A DNA stretch of 24,264 bases from Mikrocytos mackini (lineage: Eukaryota > Endomyxa > Ascetosporea > Mikrocytida > Mikrocytiidae). The notes beneath the pieces were generated by a model. It searched no databases, had not been told where the DNA came from, and saw only the letters and a program-made list of their open reading frames with translations. The stretch spans positions 1-24,264 of the forward strand of contig JASNJN010000476.1 in assembly GCA_030180075.1 (NCBI GenBank), in the 5' to 3' direction. This document shows, in pieces, positions 18,438-24,264 of the stretch (position 1 is the first letter of the stretch; each line of letters begins with the position of its first letter). The position numbers and the translations under genes were made by a program.

Positions 18438-19165
18438 CAGTGTTTGAAATATTAAATTTAGTCTTTAATACGTTAGTACAAAACATTAAATTTTAGTATT
18501 TTGCATACTAATCGTACTAAATTTAGTACCGAAATATTAAATATTGTCATATGAGGAACTCTAGAAAAAAAGGTTTCCGAGATGAATTTTTAGTTTAACC
18601 CATATATTAAACGTTTTTATAACTTTTAGTTGTTGTGTTGATAAAATTGTTGGTTAAATGATGAAAGGGCGCGGCTTTTTCGTATTTATTTTTAAGTTTG
18701 TAAAATGGTCCAAAATACACGGAATTAATAATAAACTATATTTTAAACATATTTAGAACAATTTTTTGAATTTTTAGTTTTTAAAAATTTGTGAAAAAAT
18801 TTTTTTTAATATTTGAAAAACTAAAATAAGTATTATTTTTTTAAGGTCATATATTATGTTGGTTATTGTGTTATCTACCTTTAAATTTAAGATTAAAATT
18901 ATAAAAATCGTTTTAAGGCTAAAATATTCAGTTTTACGAATAATTTTTGAATAATTTTTTAACGTTCTCTACAACCAAAACTCAGAATAACCCCAAATCA
19001 ATTTTAACAATATTTTAATCTAAATATAAACAATAGTTATGATATTTATAAACTTAATTTACCTGTAGCGATATGGATTCAAAATATTAATATTTTTTAG
19101 TATTTTAGTATTCGGATACTAAAATACTAAAAAACGAACACTTTATTTAGTATTTTAAAACACTG
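18438..19165. mobile_element. Non-autonomous hAT element, 728 bp (CAGTGTTT ends)
   Basis: The ends CAGTGTTTGAAATATTAAAT and, on the other strand, CAGTGTTTTAAAATACTAAA carry the classic hAT terminus CAGTG. Eight-bp duplication ATTTATAC on both sides. Subterminal TTTAGTATT motifs occur repeatedly on both sides, including a perfect 19-bp hairpin at 19093-19134. The interior is AT-rich and non-coding. Confidence 0.9.
19093..19134. repeat. Perfect 19-bp hairpin near the hAT right end
   Basis: TTTTTTAGTATTTTAGTAT (19093-19111), loop TCGG, exact complement at 19116-19134. Made of TAGTATT units. Confidence 0.88.
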
Positions 19166-19173
19166 ATTTATAC
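19166..19173 (+). repeat. Target site duplication, right copy (728-bp hAT element)
   Basis: ATTTATAC, identical to 18430-18437. Confidence 0.88.
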
Positions 19174-19870
19174 ATTCGTTTTCTATAATGTGGCCAATTT
19201 ATGGTAATTTAGTCGTATTTTGGAAAATCTCATGCATCCGGTAATTGCAGATATTAGTGTAATTTTAATTAAGTTTGCAGGAAAATTGGGAAAAAAATCA
19301 TTTCCAATGCATAAATATCGATATATCGATCGATTAAACATTTCGAGATATCGATTCAAATCATTTTCGATCGAATTTGGAATGTCTAGTTGCAACCTCG
19401 GACCCTTTACCGCCTCCCTGGGCTTGTATTGCACTCTACAGCAATACCCAGGAAAAATTAAAAATTTTTCCATTAGGTTATGTTCGCAGTATTAAGAATA
19501 GTAATTAATTATTCGCCTATCCATATCATTCCTATGGGATTCATTATTTAAATCCATAGTAATAAATTATTTTCCGAATTTATCGTCATATTTTAAAATC
19601 GGGCTGTAAAAATCCAACATTATAATCATCAAGTTTTTCTTTACACGCCATTGCACTATGTTGTATATGTACATTATTAATTATTACTGAGGTGCACATT
19701 GCTGCCATCTTTTTAATAAACAGTTCGAAACAAAATCACTAAATTTTATTCCGCAACAAGGCCCCACAAAAACGAAATAAAAAACGATCCCTGTCATTGA
19801 AATTGCTATAAATAATGTCACATTTCTTCATCTAGACGCAGAGAAATCTACAAGGCAATTCAGTTGGTGG
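19174..19870. other. Non-coding segment with ATCGAT-rich patch and a hairpin
   Basis: About 700 bp. Frames on both strands at 19183-19495 overlap each other and show no family features. The patch at 19315-19375 holds several ATCGAT/TCGA palindromes. A hairpin lies at 19417-19452 (CCTGG...GTATTGC / GCAATAC...CCAGG). Confidence 0.5.
19417..19452. repeat. Hairpin GTATTGC/GCAATAC with CCTGG/CCAGG base
   Basis: Seven perfect pairs (19426-19432 with 19441-19447) plus five more (CCTGG from 19417 with CCAGG at 19448-19452), separated by a small bulge, with an 8-nt loop. It stands out from the AT-rich surroundings. Confidence 0.7.
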
Positions 19871-20558
19871 TAGAGTTTCCAAAATCGATACCGATACTTA
19901 CCGAAATACCTGTATTTTAGCAATAACGTTTTAAATCATTTCAAAATAAATACCTAGAATCATACATTCAAATCCTTTGAAATAAGACATACACTAATAT
20001 TGTTATTTTTTATTAGTATTGCAAACGTGAATTATCCGGAAAAATTCTTTCTTATTGATAATTTTTAATTTGAGCTATAAAGATGGCGAATTTTATTTGT
20101 AACTTGAAAGTATACATCTAATACGAACAAGTCTGGTTGGTCAATTCATATTGGACGTTCCTTGCAATAATAATAATTTTAACCGGTTATTTCTATTTCC
20201 TTTTATCAATATTATAATATTAAAGGAGTATATTAACCGAAATTCGCAGAAACGCAATAGGAAATAAAAATTATAATAAGATTAATAAAACATTAGATCA
20301 TGGAAACTTCATTTTTTTATTTTAACATGAAATACAATATACAATATACTAACTTTTGCGCATTTTACTTTACAGGTAATTGTGTGCTGTAACGTCATAT
20401 ACCCCAAATTTATTTTACTAGTATTTAAAGGTGATTTTGATAAAACTTTCCATTTTTAATTGAATTTTCCCATTTTCTTGATAAGCTTTACAATACCTTG
20501 ATGGAATGAAATATCGGAAACCGGTATAGTTTTGCAAACCCGGTAATTGGAAACTCTA
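19871..20558. mobile_element. Non-autonomous hAT-like element (ACCGGT family), 688 bp
   Basis: The ends TAGAGTTTCCAAAATCGATA and, on the other strand, TAGAGTTTCCAATTACCGGG share 12 bases and match the ends of the 4422-6228 element. Subterminal ATACCG/ACCGGTA motifs are present. The 8-bp flanks (gttggtgg and gttccatt) do not match, so the duplication has decayed or the ends belong to different insertions. Non-coding. Confidence 0.7.
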
Positions 20559-21040
20559 GTTCCATTGTATTCTTGTTAAATCCGGACTCGGCAACAAACC
20601 CCGGCTCACTATTGGCTTTCCCCTATATAAAGTTGATATACCCCATCTGTTTATTTTATTAACAGATTGTAACTTTGTTTTATTAACCTTCTTTGCCCAC
20701 TTTCTTGTCATTTCTGCCTTTTTAATCAGACGCATAATGATTTTTCTAGATCTATAACTAACCGCAAATTCTTTAACTCTCATAGCTGGTTGAGCCGATT
20801 AGTGTGTCGGGTTTCTTTATGTCAGTAAGAATCTCAGACTGGTTCTCTCTATTCCTATCCCTTTGTTTAAACTTACGGGCTACAGCAAGTTCCAGGTATA
20901 CCTTAATCCGCCTTATACTTTTCTCAGAAAGCCTAGTTATTACCAGAATAGTCTTGATTGGCGATCCTTCTTTTAAACCGACAATCGCCTGATCATAGAG
21001 CTCTCTTTTAATTATTTTACGTATCTTATGTGGGTAGTAG
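20559..21040 (-). pseudogene. Tc1/mariner-like transposase N-terminal remnant
   Basis: Read on the minus strand from about 21040. The first part has IKRELYDQAIVGLKEGSPIK followed by TRLSEKSIRRIKVYLEL, a helix-turn-helix pattern as in the first DNA-binding motif of Tc1-type transposases. After a frameshift near 20780 it reads VSYRSRKIIMRLIKKAEM and TRKWAKKVNK, resembling the second HTH and the R..WA/FA motif before the catalytic core. No DDE core remains. It is bounded exactly by the ends of two hAT-like elements. The family assignment is tentative. Any helix-turn-helix transposase or recombinase could give this pattern. Confidence 0.42.
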
Positions 21041-21832
21041 TAGAGTTTCCAAAAATAATACCGGTATTTACCATTATTCCGATAATTTGGCATTGCCATT
21101 ATCGTTTATTATCGTCAAATATCGTTAGTTTATTATAAAATTTATTATTTCCAAATCACAACATAACAATAAGTAAACTTAACGATTTGTGTTTTGAATG
21201 CGGTTATTCCTCTTGCTTGTTAATCTGTTTAATTTAAACTTAAAATTTGATTGCTTTAAGTTTAAAACTATATTAACTAGGACAGATTCAAAATTTTAAC
21301 TAAATACAATGAATATTCATATGGTGGTCTTTCAATCCATTTCTAAAATTAAATACACTATCTGTAAGATTTACATTTCCTTGGCCATCAAATTACCAAT
21401 ATTGTGTTGAAGACATGGGATTGATATTCTTTAAAAGATAGACAAATGTTAAATTCTGAATTATGTCAATGGATTGGTGGGTGTTGAAATATAAGATTTT
21501 AAACAATTGTTTTTATCAGATTATATGAATGACGGGAGCATTTACATTTAGCACAATCTTTACCGAGCGTTGATAAGCACTCTGAAAGGATATGAAAAGA
21601 CTCAGTTTATAAGACTCAGGTTAAATTGAAGGTTGAAGACATTGAAATAAAGGAATACGGTGATTTCTACAGATTATCAATATAAATTCTTTTATAGAAA
21701 TCATAAACTAATATTTTTATTATCAATAACAATATTGGTGTAAGCCGGGGAATTTTATTACCGATAATACCGATAACCAATTCAAAAAACGACACTGGAA
21801 ATTTATTATGAAGCCGATAAATGGAATCCCTA
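21041..21832. mobile_element. Non-autonomous hAT-like element (ACCGGT family), 792 bp
   Basis: The left end TAGAGTTTCCAAAAATAATA and the right end (other strand) TAGGGATTCCATTTATCGGC resemble the ends of 4422-6228 and 19871-20558. Both subterminal regions contain ATACCGGTA or CCGATAA motifs. The 8-bp flanks (ggtagtag and tttagttt) do not match. Interior AT-rich and non-coding. The start of the 108-codon minus-strand frame at 21099 falls inside this element and is not a real start. Confidence 0.62.
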
Positions 21833-22027
21833 TTTAGTTTATATGTTTTAATTTTAATAACTTGAACAGGGAAGAGTATTAAATTCTAAACAAACAATTT
21901 CGTTTCATAAAATTAAACCATGGTGTGATTTCACCTAAAATTTTAAAGAAATTCGGCGGTCTGTTTCTCATAATTACTAGATAACATAATCAATCAAATT
22001 AACCTCAATTTTATTGTACTTACCAAG

Positions 22028-23233
22028 CTAATTCTTCCACGATTTCTCACACAGTTCTAAAACTTTAAAAACACTACTCTCAAATTTTCCCAAAATTCTA
22101 AATTCTTTGTCGGACGGAAACACTGACTTTTCTTCAAATAACTTTCCTTCTTCTAACTCTTTTAATTTCTTGAACACCAATACCGCTTCCCTTATGTTTT
22201 CAATCGCCTTGGCTAAACTCTCTGGATTATTTTTATCTTTTAATTCCTCCTTAAAAAGTTCTTCTTTTACTGTAATATTGAAATATTTACTTTCACTGCT
22301 TTCTGTCTCGTCTGTTTGATATAACCCATCAAAAATTAGATGTATTAGGATGTATAAATAATAGTCAAATACTAACCCATATAATTTGTGTTTCTTCATT
22401 TCTCTTAATTCCACGCTAATATTAAAATTTTGATTATTGATTGTATGGAATATTGTGCATTTTCTCCCGTTGCTTGGTAACAAATGGGCGAATATATAAT
22501 CTATCTTACCTTTAACAGCTGGTAATTCCTTTTCTTTTTCTTCTTGGTTTTTATCGTAAAACAATTCTGCTAAATTGTCATTCACAATTGATGTCCAAAT
22601 TTCTTTTACTTTGTAAATCCCTTGTAAAATTGAGTAATATGTGAGAATAACATCTATGTCGTAAAAAAAGGAACCTGAAATACGGGTTTTTTCAACTGAT
22701 TTTCTCATTCTCATCAATAGTGAAAACACTGTCTTGAATCCAAGTAACACATCTGAAAACAACTTTATTACATGGACCTTATCTTCTATCAAAAGCTCCT
22801 CTTTTGCTTTCTCTTCACTTAGTTGTTCAATGGCTACTTTTATTTTGTTAATTAGTATTTGGAACTCATTCGGATTTGTAGCTTTGATATCCAACGTCTG
22901 GTAGAGTATTATACCAAATATTTCTCCACATATATTAGCATTCATTCCAACATCTCTTCTTTTTGATATGTCTTCAAACTTGTCTTCGTACTCTAGGTAC
23001 ATGAAGCTGGAAAGCGTGTTAGAGTGCTGAGTGACGAATGCATTTGGAGTAGAGGCTGGTAGGGGTGTTGGGAGGGGAGCTGGTTGCTTACTGGTCCTCT
23101 GGGGGGCTAGAGCATATATGGTTACTCCTGATACGGCAATAAGCGCTAAAAATAATGATGTTAAGATCAGGGCTCGCTTTGTTAAGCCTCCTTTATACTT
23201 ATGTACCTTCTTTTCAATCAGTTTTCTTTTCAT
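22028..23233 (-). CDS. Predicted single-pass membrane or signal-anchored protein, unknown family
   Basis: An intact 401-codon frame from ATG 23233. The N-terminus is basic (residues 1-20, nine Lys/Arg). One hydrophobic helix follows at about residues 21-43 (ALILTSLFLALIAVSGVTIY and on). A Pro-rich spacer comes next at about 44-63 (PAPLPTPLPASTP). The remaining roughly 335 residues are soluble and mostly helical, with clusters of Glu/Lys (EEKEKELP, EELKDKNNPES). This fits a type II membrane protein or a signal-anchored exported protein whose main domain faces the lumen or outside. Length, intactness and codon use mark it as a real host gene. I do not recognise a family. It may be a lineage-specific microsporidian protein. 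Confidence 0.75.
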   Translation of the reverse strand: MKRKLIEKKVHKYKGGLTKRALILTSLFLALIAVSGVTIYALAPQRTSKQPAPLPTPLPASTPNAFVTQHSNTLSSFMYLEYEDKFEDISKRRDVGMNANICGEIFGIILYQTLDIKATNPNEFQILINKIKVAIEQLSEEKAKEELLIEDKVHVIKLFSDVLLGFKTVFSLLMRMRKSVEKTRISGSFFYDIDVILTYYSILQGIYKVKEIWTSIVNDNLAELFYDKNQEEKEKELPAVKGKIDYIFAHLLPSNGRKCTIFHTINNQNFNISVELREMKKHKLYGLVFDYYLYILIHLIFDGLYQTDETESSESKYFNITVKEELFKEELKDKNNPESLAKAIENIREAVLVFKKLKELEEGKLFEEKSVFPSDKEFRILGKFESSVFKVLELCEKSWKN

Positions 23234-23964
23234 TGTGAATTTGTACTTATTATGCGAAGTGTAGTGAGAACATATTCCTATAGAAAGTGGATAACCTTGC
23301 TGAGTGTTGTGGGTCCCAGATTGCGGAAGACGAAGGGAATTAGATTTGTCGTTTCAAATTTAAAATTTTAAAAATTACAAAACCGAAAAATACATTTTTC
23401 TCGATATTGCTGCTCTTACAATAGGGTACACGTATAAAAACCGTTATAATGTTTATTATCCCAACAAAGATTTCATGTTGGTGTTTTTCTTTTAAAATTT
23501 TGATTTTTCTGTATTTTACTAAAACACAAAGTTATTTGTTTTTTGTAAATACAATGCCAGAAGCGCCTAAATTGGGCCTCTAATAACAGAAACAAGCCAA
23601 CACACCCACAATTGTTTGTAAACTTGATTAATATAAAACGGCCGACAGTTTTCTGAAAATTATGTTGTTTGTGAGTTTATCTATTAAGTATACGATTTTA
23701 TCTTTTGTGTTTGATGTCGGAAATCCTGAGGGATGTTGGGTTTAGTTGTCTGCCTTGCATGTTTTTTTGTTTTTGAGTAAACCTAATTTAAATTAAAACA
23801 CTTTATTTTCAAACCATGTGGGAAATAGCAACCATTTATTATTTATTTTTATGGTCGTGTAATCAGTTATGGCTCGATAGAGATCGTTACATGTTAAAAA
23901 TTAGAAAATCATTTTTAAAAACTTAATCTCTTAAAAAGGGTACAACAAAAGATTCTGGCGGCAA
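23234..23964. other. Intergenic segment between divergent genes
   Basis: About 730 bp between the membrane protein gene (-) and the MULE-like frame (+). It is AT-rich with a few GC-containing patches (near 23280-23340, 23560-23600 and 23720-23760). No sustained frame, tRNA or terminal repeat was recognised. A MULE terminal repeat would be expected somewhere here if 23965 onward is a full element. I see no match to the 1956-2174 repeat. Confidence 0.45.
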
Positions 23965-24264
23965 ATGACGACAACAGACCTATTCACAGACCAGACACAA
24001 CCGAAATACACGGAAAAGGCCACTTCCCCAGGATGTAATGATTTAGAAGAAATAGAACCTCCAGAACAATGTGACACCAAACTAGAAGGAGTCTTCAAGC
24101 ATTTTCACAAGGGACAGTCGTTTACAACCTTTTCTCAGTTTGATTTGATCTTGGAGAGTTATAGATCTACAATCAAGACCAGTCTCCGATCCGATGATTG
24201 CAAACTATTAGAGACAAAAATAAAAACATCAAAATCACTTACACGTATTTTCTCTTTCATAAAA
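23965..24264 (+). CDS. MULE-type transposase N-terminus, 3' end outside the window
   Basis: An unbroken frame of 100 codons from ATG 23965 to the window end. It has an acidic N-terminal 45 residues, then FKHFHKGQSFTTFSQFDLIL and, at the end, KSLTRIFSFIK. These match, in order and spacing, the N-terminal part of the broken MULE transposase at 8740-8301 (FHKGQLFTSF, then QKLTRIYCFIKF). The similarity is moderate, so it is a different copy or subfamily. In the older copy this part precedes a FAR1-like zinc-binding region. No stop or frameshift is seen, unlike the other transposase pieces in the window. It may be a younger, possibly functional element or a domesticated relative. Confidence 0.68.
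   Translation, partial: MTTTDLFTDQTQPKYTEKATSPGCNDLEEIEPPEQCDTKLEGVFKHFHKGQSFTTFSQFDLILESYRSTIKTSLRSDDCKLLETKIKTSKSLTRIFSFIK

Noticed and set aside
19183-19495. Overlapping 91-96 codon frames on both strands
   Set aside because: Mirror-image frames over a palindrome-rich patch, with no recognisable protein features.
1-24264. CRISPR array, bacterial defence operon or toxin-antitoxin pair
   Set aside because: No regularly spaced repeats with unique spacers, no bacterial operon structure and no such protein families were seen. The gene content is eukaryotic.
1-24264. tRNA genes
   Set aside because: I looked for B-box-like GGTTCGANTCC text with matching acceptor stems on both strands and found no convincing cloverleaf.

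Overview
The window reads as nuclear DNA of a microsporidian or similarly reduced eukaryote. It is very AT-rich and the genes are short and intronless. One gene is a short but clear homologue of RNA polymerase subunit RPB8, and AATAAA-like signals overlap or closely follow the stop codons. Most of the rest is degenerate DNA transposons of superfamilies known from TE-rich microsporidia (MULE, Merlin/IS1595-like, hAT, Tc1-like). The host assignment is inference. No bacterial operon, CRISPR array, tRNA or recognisable rRNA was found.

Layout. 1-1575 holds two convergent host-type genes: an unrecognised alpha-helical protein (+) and RPB8 (-). 1956-9013 is one nested transposon. It is a Mutator-like element (MULE) with about 219-bp terminal inverted repeats and a broken FAR1-like/MULE transposase on the minus strand. 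It is interrupted by a complete 1498-bp Merlin element (6803-8300, 8-bp target duplication GAATCTCT) and by a 1807-bp non-autonomous hAT-like element (4422-6228, target duplication CATAACAC). Conceptually removing either insertion with one duplication copy rejoins the MULE protein across the gap. 9014-9260 carries a cluster of TTGACTAA motifs. About 9690-10510 is a GC-richer segment dense in short hairpins, of unknown nature. 10524-11657 is a zinc-finger protein gene (-). 11756-11987 is a 232-bp hAT MITE with a perfect 8-bp duplication.

12122-13374 contains two retro-element integrase-like C-terminal fragments, one followed by a probable LTR edge (TGTTACGG). 13348-14465 is a foldback structure: two 356-bp inverted arms, nearly identical, around a 406-bp spacer with a hairpin close to its centre. 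16127-17172 is the C-terminal part of a second, different MULE transposase (catalytic Glu region, SWIM and PHD-like fingers). 17188-17920 carries a five-copy 19-bp tandem repeat with one inverted copy at the far end. 18438-19165 is a third hAT element with a verified duplication (ATTTATAC). 19871-21832 holds two more ACCGGT-rich hAT-like elements flanking a Tc1/mariner-like transposase remnant.

22028-23233 is an intact gene for a predicted membrane-anchored protein with no recognised family. At the right edge (23965 onward) an intact reading frame runs off the window. Its N-terminus matches that of the broken MULE at 8740, so it is probably the start of a better-preserved relative.

The window is mainly an insertion history: MULE first, Merlin and hAT later inside it, with independent small hAT insertions elsewhere. 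The few host genes occupy the edges and islands between transposons.
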